Notes: a model not told the origin generated them from the letters alone. A stretch of 64,000 bases of DNA from JACKAQ01 sp020634975 [NCBI: Calditrichia bacterium] (GCA_020634975.1 JACKAQ010000008.1:37671-101670), one strand, 5' to 3'; positions 39,505 through 48,283 are shown, counted from the stretch's first letter. Program-made: numbers and translations.

Positions 39505-39849
39505 TCAGACGCCGCAAAGTTTGAAACGATCGACAGATCTTACTTTTTGGGCATCCGTTTCAACCGTGCTGTCATCGGGGAGCCAACCGGCTAAAATCGG
39601 TAGCAAATCAGCAACATAATCCGTTCGTTCCGCGGTGTTCAGGGCATAATTTACCCATTTGCCCTCTTTGCTGTCGGTAATGAGATTAGCATCGCGCAAA
39701 ATAGCCAGATGTTTGGAAACGGTCGATGGCGCAAGTTGCAATATTTCGGTGATTTCGCAAACGCACAACGCCCGGATCTCCAGCATTTTGAGAATCCGCA
39801 GCCGGTTTGAGTCGGATAGTGCTTTAAATATTTTGGTCAATTCGCGCAT
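39505..39849 (-). CDS. arsR: ArsR-family metalloregulator
   Basis: 114 residues: a winged helix (FKALSDSNRLRILKML, LAPSTVSKHLAILRDANLI, SKEGKWVNYAL). The ALCVCEI sequence is the ELCVC-type As(III)-binding Cys pair of helix alpha-3. It should repress the operon until arsenite binds. GAGGTG lies six bases before the ATG. A dyad operator overlaps its own -10 box just upstream, consistent with autorepression of the five-gene operon. Confidence 0.94.
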   Translation of the reverse strand: MRELTKIFKALSDSNRLRILKMLEIRALCVCEITEILQLAPSTVSKHLAILRDANLITDSKEGKWVNYALNTAERTDYVADLLPILAGWLPDDSTVETDAQKVRSVDRFKLCGV

Positions 39850-39859
39850 TTTGTCACCT

Positions 39860-39906
39860 CATTTCGATAACTGGCGAAATGTAAAAATGAAATGGTTAAC
39901 TGTCAA
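39860..39906 (-). promoter_or_regulatory. ars promoter with ArsR-type operator
   Basis: On the minus strand TTGACA (39906-39901) and TACATT (39883-39878) are 17 bases apart. The inverted repeat CATTTCG (39860-39866) and CGAAATG (39875-39881), with eight bases between, overlaps the -10 and runs towards the start site. The layout fits repression by the arsR product encoded eleven bases further on. Binding itself is inference. Confidence 0.75.
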
Positions 39907-39928
39907 TATCTGATTGAAATTTTTGGCG

Positions 39929-39967
39929 AAAAAAACGGGGTGTGCGAAGCAAAATCTCCGCACACCC
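39929..39967 (-). terminator. Terminator of the TonB-receptor gene
   Basis: GGGTGTGCG (39938-39946) and CGCACACCC (39959-39967) make a 9-bp stem followed on the minus strand by CGTTTTTTT. It begins six bases after the receptor stop codon and isolates the receptor gene from the ars promoter. Confidence 0.88.
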
Positions 39968-39972
39968 ATTGT

Positions 39973-42384
39973 TTAAAATGTGAAATACATCGCCGCAATA
40001 AAATTGCGTCCGGCAGCAACTATTCCCGATGAATACGGGCGATAGCGCTTATCGAGAATATTTTCCACTCCGGCGCTCAGTTTCAACGCATCGTTGAGCT
40101 GAATGACGGATTTCAGGTTCAGGGTGAACCATCCCGGCGAATACGGGTTGCCGTTATCGTCGATGGCGTAAATATAATCTTTCGATTGCTCCTCCGGCGC
40201 CAAATCTTCATAGGCGATTTCGCCATTGTAAATGGCGTATAGATCCGCTTTCAAACGGCTGCGGCTGTAAGTGAGGTGGGTTGCGCCAAACCACGGCGCT
40301 GCGTGGCGTAGCGGCGCTGTGCTGCCATCGTCGAGCTCTTCTTCGCCGCGCTGGTAACTGAACCGCGAGAGCAGGTCCACCCCACCGGGCAGTCGCATTT
40401 CCACTCCAAATTCCACACCGCGAACGGTGGCTTCGGCTGCATTTTGCAACGCAAAAACGCGGCTCAACTCGCCGTCGTACACGATGCTGTCCTGCCCGTT
40501 CAGCGTGAAATCTCGCCGCACCATGGCGTTGTTCAGCAAGGTGTAATACCCGGCGACGTCCAATTTGACAACATCACCGAATATTTTGCTGATCCCCAAT
40601 TCGGCATTGTAGGCATATTCCGGTTCCAGTCCGGGATTGGGCACTACCACAGCACCGGGTTCGGAATCGAAAATTTTGCCGACATCATCCACATTCGGGG
40701 CGCGGAAACCGGTTGATAAATTGGCGTTGAACTGCCAATCATCCGCTGGTTTGTACGCCGCGCCAAAACTGCCGATTACCGCGCCGTTTTCCGTTTCGGC
40801 AGTTGTGAACGGGAAAGGGTAAAATGTGGTATCGAACGTGGCATCCAGCGTCACAACATTGAACCGCGTGCCGGCCTGAAGCGTCAGTTTTTGGCTGGCT
40901 TTTAGCCGGTAATTGAGATATGCCGCGTACGAATGCCATTTCGCGCCGTCCGGATAGCGCGAAGGTCCGGGCTGACGGATGCCAGTAGAAATATCCTCGT
41001 CCTCGCCGGTGGAACCGACGGTGTTGAACACGGCTTCTACCCCGTAAAACAATAAATGGCGTTGTTTCCAGCCTTTTTCGAAATCGAGATTGGCGGTGAA
41101 AACATCCACCGTTTCCGTGCGGTGATGCCGTTCACTACTCCGGAAATCGCGGTCATGCCGGCTCTCTTTGAAGAAATGATACGCCGCTGTCGCGCTGAAA
41201 TTGTCGTACCAGCGATTGCTGCCGCTGTGCAGAATGTTCAGCGCATTCATCGACCAGATTTGCGGGCCGTAATACCACTCTGCGGAGCGCAAATTGTCGC
41301 CGCGATAGCGCAGCAGCCGGTCGTATCGCGGATAATCGGATGTGCCGGAATAATGAATGCCCAGATTTAAATCCCAATTTTCGGCAGGTTTGAAGCGGAT
41401 TTTTTGCATCAGGTTGAGCTGCCGGAACCCGGTTGACACCTGCTCTTCCGGATCGGGATTGGCGATGGTGCTGTCTCGCCCGTCGATTGTGGCAACATAT
41501 TCGCGGCGCAAATATTCATCCGGTCCGTTGCTGCCCATTCGCTGATCGTTGTAATCCGTGACCGTTGCGCTGGTCAGAAACGCCCATTTTTTTCCGCCGA
41601 AAGCGATATCCGCATGTCCGGTTTTTTCGAAATTTGCGCTGGATGTGCGCATCGCCGCATTCCCGGCAACATGCGTTTTCCCGTTGCTGGCGAACAGCGG
41701 GGAGAGCGTGTAAAAACCCATCACCGCGCTGATGGCATCGCTGCCGTACATCACCGAACCCGGACCGAAAGTGATCTCGGTTCTCTGCGTCGCAAACGGA
41801 TCGAGCGAAATCACGTTCTGCAAATTACCGCTGCGAAAAATGGCGGTGTTCATCCGCACGCCGTCCACGGCAATTAATACGCGATTGGTGGCGAAGCCGC
41901 GGATCATCGGGCTGCCGCCGCCGAGCTGGCTTTTTTGGACAAACACTTCGCCGGAAGTGCTCAGCAAATCCGCCGCCGTTTGGGGATTTTGCAGCTTCAT
42001 ATCCGCCGAACGGATGCTGACGACTTTTGTGGGAATATCGCGCTTTTCCTGCGCCCACCGCGATGCGGAAACGACCACCTCGCTCATCGAAAAAGGTGCC
42101 TGTTCCAGTTGCAATGTAAACCCGATTTCCGCGAGCTGTTCGTAACTGAGCGCAACCGGGCGATACCCGACCCGCTCGATCAGGATGTTCGCAGCCGTTT
42201 TGAACGCAGAAATTTCAGCGTGACCGCGGTTATCCGTAACCGTCGCAGCGTTCGGTTGTTCGGAATAGATGGTTACCTGCTCCAACGGTTCGCCGGTAAG
42301 TTTATCCCGAATAGTGAGTGTCTGCGCACCGGCAATTGATGTAACTATCGCAATAATAAGATATAAAAATATCCTGTACCTCAT
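39973..42384 (-). CDS. TonB-dependent receptor
   Basis: 803 residues: signal peptide (IFLYLIIAIVTSIAGAQ), carboxypeptidase-regulatory-like domain (LTIRDKLTGEPLEQVTIYSE), plug (DLLSTSGEVFVQKSQLGGGS, IRGFATNRVLIAVDGVRMN, VMYGSDAISAVMGFYTLSP) and a barrel ending in NILDKRYRPYSSGI and RNFIAAMYFTF with terminal Phe. The sequence is closer to siderophore, haem or cobalamin-type receptors than to SusC. It lies next to, but is transcriptionally separate from, the ars operon. The preceding gene on the strand encodes a small membrane-anchored protein, 175 bases away. The ligand is unknown; I see no cobalamin riboswitch upstream. Confidence 0.9.
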   Translation of the reverse strand: MRYRIFLYLIIAIVTSIAGAQTLTIRDKLTGEPLEQVTIYSEQPNAATVTDNRGHAEISAFKTAANILIERVGYRPVALSYEQLAEIGFTLQLEQAPFSMSEVVVSASRWAQEKRDIPTKVVSIRSADMKLQNPQTAADLLSTSGEVFVQKSQLGGGSPMIRGFATNRVLIAVDGVRMNTAIFRSGNLQNVISLDPFATQRTEITFGPGSVMYGSDAISAVMGFYTLSPLFASNGKTHVAGNAAMRTSSANFEKTGHADIAFGGKKWAFLTSATVTDYNDQRMGSNGPDEYLRREYVATIDGRDSTIANPDPEEQVSTGFRQLNLMQKIRFKPAENWDLNLGIHYSGTSDYPRYDRLLRYRGDNLRSAEWYYGPQIWSMNALNILHSGSNRWYDNFSATAAYHFFKESRHDRDFRSSERHHRTETVDVFTANLDFEKGWKQRHLLFYGVEAVFNTVGSTGEDEDISTGIRQPGPSRYPDGAKWHSYAAYLNYRLKASQKLTLQAGTRFNVVTLDATFDTTFYPFPFTTAETENGAVIGSFGAAYKPADDWQFNANLSTGFRAPNVDDVGKIFDSEPGAVVVPNPGLEPEYAYNAELGISKIFGDVVKLDVAGYYTLLNNAMVRRDFTLNGQDSIVYDGELSRVFALQNAAEATVRGVEFGVEMRLPGGVDLLSRFSYQRGEEELDDGSTAPLRHAAPWFGATHLTYSRSRLKADLYAIYNGEIAYEDLAPEEQSKDYIYAIDDNGNPYSPGWFTLNLKSVIQLNDALKLSAGVENILDKRYRPYSSGIVAAGRNFIAAMYFTF

Positions 42385-42559
42385 TCTGTTAACCTCGAAC
42401 GGATGTTGATTCGGTTGTAAAATTCCGGTTGCGGCAATGCCACAGGCGCAACAATTTGAGCGTACGCAGGTGTATAATTACCGCATCGGCAAAAATATCG
42501 AAAATGCAGCGCGGTTGAAATTCTACCGGAAATCGCTGCAAGTTGCAAAATTGTGCGGG

Positions 42560-43090
42560 TTAACTTTGAGGTGGTGGGGGAGAGGGTTGGGAAAACCAGG
42601 TTTTTGACCGGAAAACATATGGATGTTCAGCAATCGAAAAATGTGGTTTGATCGCGCGGTCATCGCCGGTTTGCCCGAAAAACCACAGGCTCAGCGATTG
42701 CAGTCGCCGGTCATTATTGCTTTTGCGATCGGAGTTTTTATCGAATTCGCGTTTTACCCAGCCATCCAGATTGGTGAAAAGCCCGGTTTCTTTGTCATCG
42801 AGGATGCAAAAATACCAGGTTGTGTCGCCGCGATCTTCCTGCCGGACGATGTCGTACATATTGCCGTCCAGCCGGATCTCATTTTCGAACATCAGCCGGA
42901 AAAAATTGTCCGATGCGATGTCGGAGTTTTTGGCGATTTTCAGCAGCACCAATTCGTCATCGGGAACGCCGCGTTTGATTTTCTGTTTGATTTCTTTGCG
43001 GATGTGATGCTGTTGCAATTTGAAAAACGCCACATAAGCCGATGGCTGAAACAGCAGGAACAGCAACAATAGTGAAATGACGGTTCGCAT
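42560..43090 (-). CDS. Hypothetical membrane-anchored or exported protein
   Basis: 176 residues: a hydrophobic N-terminus (VISLLLLFLLFQPSAYVAFF), then KLQQHHIRKEIKQKIKRGVPDDELVLLKI and a charged body (YDIVRQEDRGDTTWYFCILDDKETGLF), with a Pro-rich end. I do not recognise a named family. It precedes the TonB receptor gene on the same strand with a 175-base gap and may be functionally linked to it. No Shine-Dalgarno is obvious. Confidence 0.6.
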   Translation of the reverse strand: MRTVISLLLLFLLFQPSAYVAFFKLQQHHIRKEIKQKIKRGVPDDELVLLKIAKNSDIASDNFFRLMFENEIRLDGNMYDIVRQEDRGDTTWYFCILDDKETGLFTNLDGWVKREFDKNSDRKSNNDRRLQSLSLWFFGQTGDDRAIKPHFSIAEHPYVFRSKTWFSQPSPPPPQS

Positions 43091-43336
43091 AAGGCGTGAT
43101 TTTACAAAATTTTTGGGTCCATTCCAAGTGCCTCGCGCATGCTGTTATTTTTTCTTTCGTCACAATTGGTTCAATGATACACTGCAACGTCACCCACGGG
43201 TGCAATTTAGTGGAGCGAAACAATTGACGGCATTTGTTGATGTGTGCATCGCCAACGAAATGAAGCATCATATTTTGAGGTTGTTCGCGAGCTAAAATCG
43301 ACGTTTGGCTTTTCCACCGTTGCCATCAAACAATAG

Positions 43337-44740
43337 CTAATTCGATTTAAATTTTGATTCAAAAGTGCTGATTTCGTTGGCGAGATTGAGCAGGCGTTGT
43401 GATTGCTTTTCAATGGTTTCAACCAATTCAACCTGCTCGTTGGTGAGGTTACCGAGTCGCGCATCGTTCAGCAATTTGGTGCTGATGTTGATGGACGAAA
43501 CCGGTGTTTTGATTTCATGTGAAAGATACGAAATGAATCGTTTTTTCTCATTATTCGATTCTTGAATTTCCGTAATATCCTTCAGAAAAATGAGATAGCC
43601 GATTAATTTCGGCGCATCTGAATTCGCATTTTCGGGATAAATCGAGATCAGTTCCGGCAGAAATGAAATTGTTTGTTGAGCGTTTTCGATGCTGATGGTC
43701 ATCGGGAGCTGCGATTTCGGCTGATCTTTTGCCGGAATCAATCGCCGGATCGTTTCCAGCATGATATTGTTGTGAATCGCCACATCCGAAATATATTCCC
43801 CAACCAATTGTTTTTTCGGAATTTGGAACAGCTTTTCCGCGAGGCGGTTCATCGAGAGAATACGTTTGTCCTGATCCAGCAACACGATAACATCGTTCAA
43901 ATGATTGATCAATCCTTCCAGCCGGTGCTTTTCACTCGACAGTTTTGAGAGCGTTGTATTTTCATACTTTTTCAATCGCTCTGCCATTTCGTTAAAAGCG
44001 GACATCAACGGATGAAATTCAAGCGGCATTTTTTCGGATGCCAGCATATCGTAATTTCGTTCGGAAAAAGCGTTGATTTTGTGGGTTAATTCTGTAAATG
44101 GGTAAATCAGCAATCGGCGCACATGCACGGAAAAAACGATCGATAGCAATATTCCCAAAACGCAGACGCTGCCAAAAATCAGCAGCAAACGTTTGAACGT
44201 GTATTGCGAAGTCAAAAACGTGCTTTTGACAAACAAATTATCGCTTTCGTAAAGCGATGTTAATAAAGTCTTTGATGCCTGAAAATATTCTTGTGACCGA
44301 TGGTATGCAGTTGAGGCGTCCACGTTTGGTGTCATCAATAAACTGTCTGTTCGCGCACCATAATTTCGGAACACAATCCTGAGCTGTTCGATTAATTGGC
44401 GATCTTCCGCGGTGCGGATATTATGTTCCGCAACTGAAAAATCCTGCCAAAAACGGGATCGCAGCGTCCGTGATTGGTTTGCAAAATGCTGCCGAATGTC
44501 AGATTCGCGAGTGGAGAGAAACAAAAATTGGATTTGCAGATGCTGCAATTCGTTCAACAAATGGATCATTGACTGAATGGTTTTGGCTGCTTTTGCGTTG
44601 GTGCGTTGGTTTTCGTCGTTTGTTTGATCGATTTCGTGAATTTGATAGGTCGCGTAACCTGCGATCAGTAACAACAAAAATAATAGCGCTCCGAAAAACC
44701 GGATCATTTTGGACTTAATCGAAATCATTTGTCTGATCAA
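43337..44740 (-). CDS. Membrane histidine-kinase-like protein lacking the ATPase domain
   Basis: 467 residues: membrane segment (FFGALLFLLLLIAGYATYQI), periplasmic helical sensor, second membrane segment (LLLIFGSVCVLGILLSIVFSV), HAMP (LIYPFTELTHKINAFSERNYD), a PAS domain (LINHLNDVIVLLDQDKRILSMNR) and HisKA with FISYLSHEIKTPVSSINIST. The protein then stops after ANEISTFESKFKSN. Only about 250 bases separate its end from the next gene, and none of the other frames there encodes an HATPase domain. It keeps the phospho-acceptor His but cannot phosphorylate it alone. It is three genes away from an NtrC-type regulator. Confidence 0.8.
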   Translation of the reverse strand: MIRQMISIKSKMIRFFGALLFLLLLIAGYATYQIHEIDQTNDENQRTNAKAAKTIQSMIHLLNELQHLQIQFLFLSTRESDIRQHFANQSRTLRSRFWQDFSVAEHNIRTAEDRQLIEQLRIVFRNYGARTDSLLMTPNVDASTAYHRSQEYFQASKTLLTSLYESDNLFVKSTFLTSQYTFKRLLLIFGSVCVLGILLSIVFSVHVRRLLIYPFTELTHKINAFSERNYDMLASEKMPLEFHPLMSAFNEMAERLKKYENTTLSKLSSEKHRLEGLINHLNDVIVLLDQDKRILSMNRLAEKLFQIPKKQLVGEYISDVAIHNNIMLETIRRLIPAKDQPKSQLPMTISIENAQQTISFLPELISIYPENANSDAPKLIGYLIFLKDITEIQESNNEKKRFISYLSHEIKTPVSSINISTKLLNDARLGNLTNEQVELVETIEKQSQRLLNLANEISTFESKFKSN

Positions 44741-44742
44741 TT

Positions 44743-44778
44743 ATAAATTAAAAGGCAACCGATTTTAAACCGGTTGCC
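44743..44778 (-). terminator. Terminator after the GlsB-type gene
   Basis: GGCAACCG (44754-44761) and CGGTTGCC (44771-44778) form an 8-bp stem; on the minus strand it is followed by TTTTAATTTAT. It begins 19 bases after the GlsB-gene stop. Confidence 0.75.
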
Positions 44779-44797
44779 ACAATGTTAGCATAAATTA

Positions 44798-45076
44798 TCA
44801 CGCGCCGCGACTGCGGAAAACGGCACCGAGTAACGCGACCAGCAAAATTGAGCCGATAATTGCCCAGGCAACTGGAAAAGTGTTGCTGCCAATTTCCAGG
44901 ACAAATATCTTTGGCAAAGTTAACTGGCGTGCGAGCCACGAACCGATGACGGCGCCCAAAAATCCAACGCCAATCGAGAACAGGAATCCACCACGAGAAT
45001 AGCCGCCAAACATTTTTCCAATGGCGCCGCAAATACCCGCGATGAGCAGTAACAATAAAAAATTGATAAGTGTCAT
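44798..45076 (-). CDS. GlsB/YeaQ/YmgE-family small membrane protein
   Basis: 92 residues from the ATG at 45076 (MTLINFLLLLLIAGICGAIG), chosen because GGAG lies seven bases upstream; the frame is open for another 58 codons that do not match the family. Three hydrophobic segments with glycine motifs (AIGKMFGGYSRGGF, IGVGFLGAVIGSWLARQL, FPVAWAIIGSILLVALLGA) are those of the transglycosylase-associated/GlsB stress family. A sigma54-like element lies 55 bases upstream, and an NtrC-type regulator gene precedes it on the strand. Its role is in envelope stress, by family association. Confidence 0.88.
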   Translation of the reverse strand: MTLINFLLLLLIAGICGAIGKMFGGYSRGGFLFSIGVGFLGAVIGSWLARQLTLPKIFVLEIGSNTFPVAWAIIGSILLVALLGAVFRSRGA

Positions 45077-45130
45077 TATTTTCTCCGTTTTCAGTAAATG
45101 GATATATTTTCTGAACTTACGATAGAATAA

Positions 45131-45146
45131 ATCAACAAACATGCCA
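45131..45146 (-). promoter_or_regulatory. Possible sigma54 promoter of the GlsB-type gene
   Basis: The minus strand reads TGGCATG-TTTG-TTGAT. It matches the -24 element fully and the -12 element except that GC is GA. Spacing from the GG to the -12 dinucleotide is ten bases, as required. The predicted start is about 45 bases before the GlsB ATG. The adjacent gene encodes a GAFTGA-containing activator. Confidence 0.4.
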
Positions 45147-45283
45147 GAATTGCGAGTTTTCGGCAAAGATACTGTAAATATTGAATTTAGGTGATTAATT
45201 GAATTGCGGTGGGATGTTGGAAATTCTATCAGAATGAAACTGAATTTCATATTGATAGATCAAAAAAGGGGAGGGGAGAAGCG

Positions 45284-46633
45284 TTAAATGCCGTAACTGT
45301 CTATTTTACGATAGAGGGTTGCGGTGCCGATACCCAGCATTTTTGCTGCGCGGGTTTTGTTGCCGTTGCACATTTCGAGCACATGCTGAATGTGTCGTTT
45401 TTCCATTTCGCTCAACGAAATTGCGCCAGTTTCGCCAGATGTTTTGGCTGAAAAATCCAAATTGTGAAACTCTGCCGGTAACCCGGATGCTTTCAGCGTT
45501 TGCCCTTCGTTGAGAATGATGCAGCGTTCAATCACGTTACGCAGTTCGCGAATGTTACCGGGAAATTTGTATTGTTGTAATTTTTCTAAAAATTTCGGCT
45601 CGACGGCTGTGATATTGCGATTCATTTTTCGGGCAAAATGATCGACAAAAAACCGGGTGAGGGCGGGAATATCGGAAAGGCGTTCGCGAAGCGGCGGAAT
45701 GCGGATTTTCATCACGCTGATGCGGTAATACAAATCATCCCTGAAATTTCCAATGTTGATCTCTTTTTCCAGATTGAGGTTGGTTGCGGCAATGATGCGG
45801 ACATCCACAATTGTTTGTTTTGTATCTCCTTGTTTTATAAAGGATTGGCTTTCCAAAACCCGCAGCAGTTTTGCCTGCAGTTTTACATCCATTTTGCCAA
45901 TTTCGTCCAGAAAAATGCTGCCTTCGTCAGCTTCTTCAAACAATCCTTTTTTGTTTTTGTTCGCCCCGGTGAATGCGCCGGCTTTGTAGCCGAACATTTC
46001 CGATTCCAGCAAATCTCTGGCAAAGGCGCTGCAATTGACCGCAACAAAGGGTTTGGAAGCGCGATCGCCGGAATAGTGAATCGCCTGTGCAAACAGCTCT
46101 TTTCCGGTACCGGTTTCGCCAACCAGTAGCACCGGTGTGTTGGTTTCGGCTACTTTTTTGGCAATGTTGATAGCATCATGCAGCGGTTGGGATTCGCCGA
46201 TCAGGTTTTCGAAACCGAATCGCTGATCCAGTTGTGCTTCCAGCCGAGCAAGTTTGTACGCCATTTTCGCACGGCTCATTGCCCGCTCAACGACGGGCAG
46301 CACTTTGTTGTCGTCATCGCCTTTGGTGATGTAATCGAACGCGCCGGTTTTGATGGCCTGCACACCGTCTTCGATGGAGCCAAATGCGGTCATCATTACA
46401 ACTTCGCATAAAGGATTGATTTCTTTGAATTTGGGGAGAAGCTCAATGCCGTTGACGTTGCCGAGCATTACATCACAAAGGATCACGTGAATATCCTCAT
46501 CCGCGAGAATGTCACAGCCTTCACGCTCCGTCGCAACGTCCCACACATCATAATGTTCGAGCCGGAACAGCCGTGTCATCAGCTTTCGCAACTCGGGTTC
46601 GTCATCTATTATTAGCAAACGACCTTTTTTCAT
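45284..46633 (-). CDS. NtrC-family sigma54-dependent response regulator
   Basis: 449 residues: receiver (LLIIDDEPELRKLM, phospho-Asp D54 in ILCDVMLGN, K in AFDYITKGDD), a coiled linker, an AAA+ domain with Walker A LVGETGTGKELFAQ, the sigma54-contact motif GAFTGA, Walker B GSIFLDEIGKM and the R-finger region, and a Fis-type helix-turn-helix at the end (NKTRAAKMLGIGTATLYRKI). It activates transcription by sigma54 polymerase after phosphorylation. The nearest kinase gene (43337-44740) lacks an ATPase domain, so the phosphodonor is uncertain. A likely target is the GlsB-type gene downstream. Confidence 0.95.
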   Translation of the reverse strand: MKKGRLLIIDDEPELRKLMTRLFRLEHYDVWDVATEREGCDILADEDIHVILCDVMLGNVNGIELLPKFKEINPLCEVVMMTAFGSIEDGVQAIKTGAFDYITKGDDDNKVLPVVERAMSRAKMAYKLARLEAQLDQRFGFENLIGESQPLHDAINIAKKVAETNTPVLLVGETGTGKELFAQAIHYSGDRASKPFVAVNCSAFARDLLESEMFGYKAGAFTGANKNKKGLFEEADEGSIFLDEIGKMDVKLQAKLLRVLESQSFIKQGDTKQTIVDVRIIAATNLNLEKEINIGNFRDDLYYRISVMKIRIPPLRERLSDIPALTRFFVDHFARKMNRNITAVEPKFLEKLQQYKFPGNIRELRNVIERCIILNEGQTLKASGLPAEFHNLDFSAKTSGETGAISLSEMEKRHIQHVLEMCNGNKTRAAKMLGIGTATLYRKIDSYGI

Positions 46634-46741
46634 CGATCAATCAGGTTTTGGGTTTTTGATTTCTGTTTTGCATAATTTAATGCATATTACCCAAAAATCA
46701 TACCTTAAACCCGAATTACCAATTTGCCGATTGACGACCCA

Positions 46742-47461
46742 TTAAACTTTGATTTCTTTCTGATTGACATTTTCATACGAGAATTCCGGACTGTTTTTCA
46801 CAACTTCTTTGCTCAATTCCACTTTTATCAGCGAGCTGTTCCAGTCCACATTTTCGATCCAGTGTTGGGCGATGGCCACTTTTTTTCCGCCCGGCCACCA
46901 GTTCCGGGTGTCCAGAATCAGGTAATTGATGCGCCAGTCCTCATCCTCGATCAAAAAATCCTCCACATGCCCGATATTTCCGTTGCAAGCATCCACATAA
47001 TAACGCATAATTTCCACTCCGCTCCGCAGGTGTTCGTTAGTGTGTTCCGGCGCAGTTGATAATTCTTCGGCTGCCGCTTTTTCCGGGTCGGGAATATTGT
47101 GATATGGCGTCAAAATGCCGTACGGATTGCCGAGCAGCCAATATCCGCTCCACTGATAATATTGGTGTAACGAAATTTCGTATTGCCGGGAGATCGGTTT
47201 TTCGGTGTTATACGACGGACTGTCTTCCACCTGTTGGCAGGTGAGGTTCAGGGGGATAACTTTTGGCGGATTATCCGGCATTTCCAGAATCGATTGCGGC
47301 GCGATGAGCACCCGTTTTCCGGGCAGCCAGTTGCCCGTATCCACAACAAAATAGCGGATTTTCCAAAAAACATCGTCCAGATAAACATCGAACAATGTTC
47401 CGATATTTCCATCAGTTGCCGCAATGTGTGTCGCGAGCAGTTTGTTCATACTTCTTAACAT
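46742..47461 (-). CDS. Double PRC-barrel protein
   Basis: 239 residues with two PRC-barrel-like domains: residues about 1-75 (LLATHIAATDGNIGTLFDVY, IRYFVVDTGNWLPGKRVLI) and about 145-220 (MRYYVDACNGNIGHVEDFLI, INYLILDTRNWWPGGKKVAI). Each has the G-x-I/V-x-D-x-x-x-D pattern and the Trp-rich strand. AAGGAA lies six bases before the ATG. A second, paralogous protein is encoded 35 bases upstream on the same strand. Function in these double-domain proteins is unknown; they are common in stress loci of environmental bacteria. Confidence 0.85.
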   Translation of the reverse strand: MLRSMNKLLATHIAATDGNIGTLFDVYLDDVFWKIRYFVVDTGNWLPGKRVLIAPQSILEMPDNPPKVIPLNLTCQQVEDSPSYNTEKPISRQYEISLHQYYQWSGYWLLGNPYGILTPYHNIPDPEKAAAEELSTAPEHTNEHLRSGVEIMRYYVDACNGNIGHVEDFLIEDEDWRINYLILDTRNWWPGGKKVAIAQHWIENVDWNSSLIKVELSKEVVKNSPEFSYENVNQKEIKV

Positions 47462-47496
47462 ATCGTATTCCTTTGCTGATTTATTTTTGCGATCGC

Positions 47497-48213
47497 TTAA
47501 ACCGGCGGGTCAGATAGTTCGATCTGGTGACCAGCCCAATCAAAAGTTTCCACATGCTCTGGGGACAGCATGAGAACCGATGTTTCCATCAGCGGTTTGC
47601 GTTGTTTTGCAACGATCGAGGGAATCGTCCAGTCAACCGTGTTCACAATCAAATCGCTCAGAAAACCGATTTTTTCATCATTATAAATAACGTTGTAGCC
47701 AACAATTTCCCGGGCGCTGCGGAGTTGGTGATGCCCGGCAGCCGGCGCCGGCATTTTTTCGGTTTGGGACGAAACGGCTTTCAGGATTTTGATAAGCCAG
47801 TTTGGCAAATAATGATTGTCCGTTGGCAGCAGGATCAGCACTTTGTGATGACTGATCAGCGTGCGCACAATTTGCCGGGAAACCGGCTTTACCTCATCAA
47901 TTCCGGGTCCGTTTTCGATATCTTCCCGCCGAAGATTGACGCGGATAATCTGCAAAGCTTCCACCGCATCGCCAATTTCCGAAACCGGCAAAATCAGTCT
48001 TTTACCGGGAAACCAGCCGCCGGAATCGATAACCACATATTTTATTGCCCACGAACTGTCGTCAAAATACAAATCGTGAATTTGTCCCGCATCGCCATTT
48101 TCTGTTTGTAATTTGAACTTTTTCAGATCTTTAAATGCGATTGAATGTTGCGATTTTTGTTGGCGGTATAAAATTTTGTCAGTGCCTGATTTTTGAGTGG
48201 TCGATAAATTCAT
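47497..48213 (-). CDS. Double PRC-barrel protein (paralogue)
   Basis: 238 residues, the same two-domain plan as the downstream gene: KLQTENGDAGQIHDLYFDDS with IKYVVIDSGGWFPGKRLIL, and EIVGYNVIYNDEKIGFLSDL with VDWTIPSIVAKQ. The second domain has lost the DTRNWWPG-type strand, so the copies have diverged. The pair is probably an operon beside the NtrC-type regulator. No membrane segment. Confidence 0.85.
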   Translation of the reverse strand: MNLSTTQKSGTDKILYRQQKSQHSIAFKDLKKFKLQTENGDAGQIHDLYFDDSSWAIKYVVIDSGGWFPGKRLILPVSEIGDAVEALQIIRVNLRREDIENGPGIDEVKPVSRQIVRTLISHHKVLILLPTDNHYLPNWLIKILKAVSSQTEKMPAPAAGHHQLRSAREIVGYNVIYNDEKIGFLSDLIVNTVDWTIPSIVAKQRKPLMETSVLMLSPEHVETFDWAGHQIELSDPPV

Positions 48214-48283
48214 AATTTATAGATTGTCATTTCTTCTGTTAAATGGTATTTGGATAGCGATCTGGTGCAGTTGTGATAATTCA

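Noticed and set aside
42385-42559. Possible cobalamin riboswitch upstream of the TonB receptor
   Set aside because: The stretch has GCCTGTGGCATTGCCGC but no conserved B12 box or the ordered helices of the aptamer.
43207-43464. Frame overlapping the end of the truncated kinase as a possible frameshifted ATPase domain
   Set aside because: Its translation has no N-box or G-box, and the remaining space is too short for an HATPase domain.
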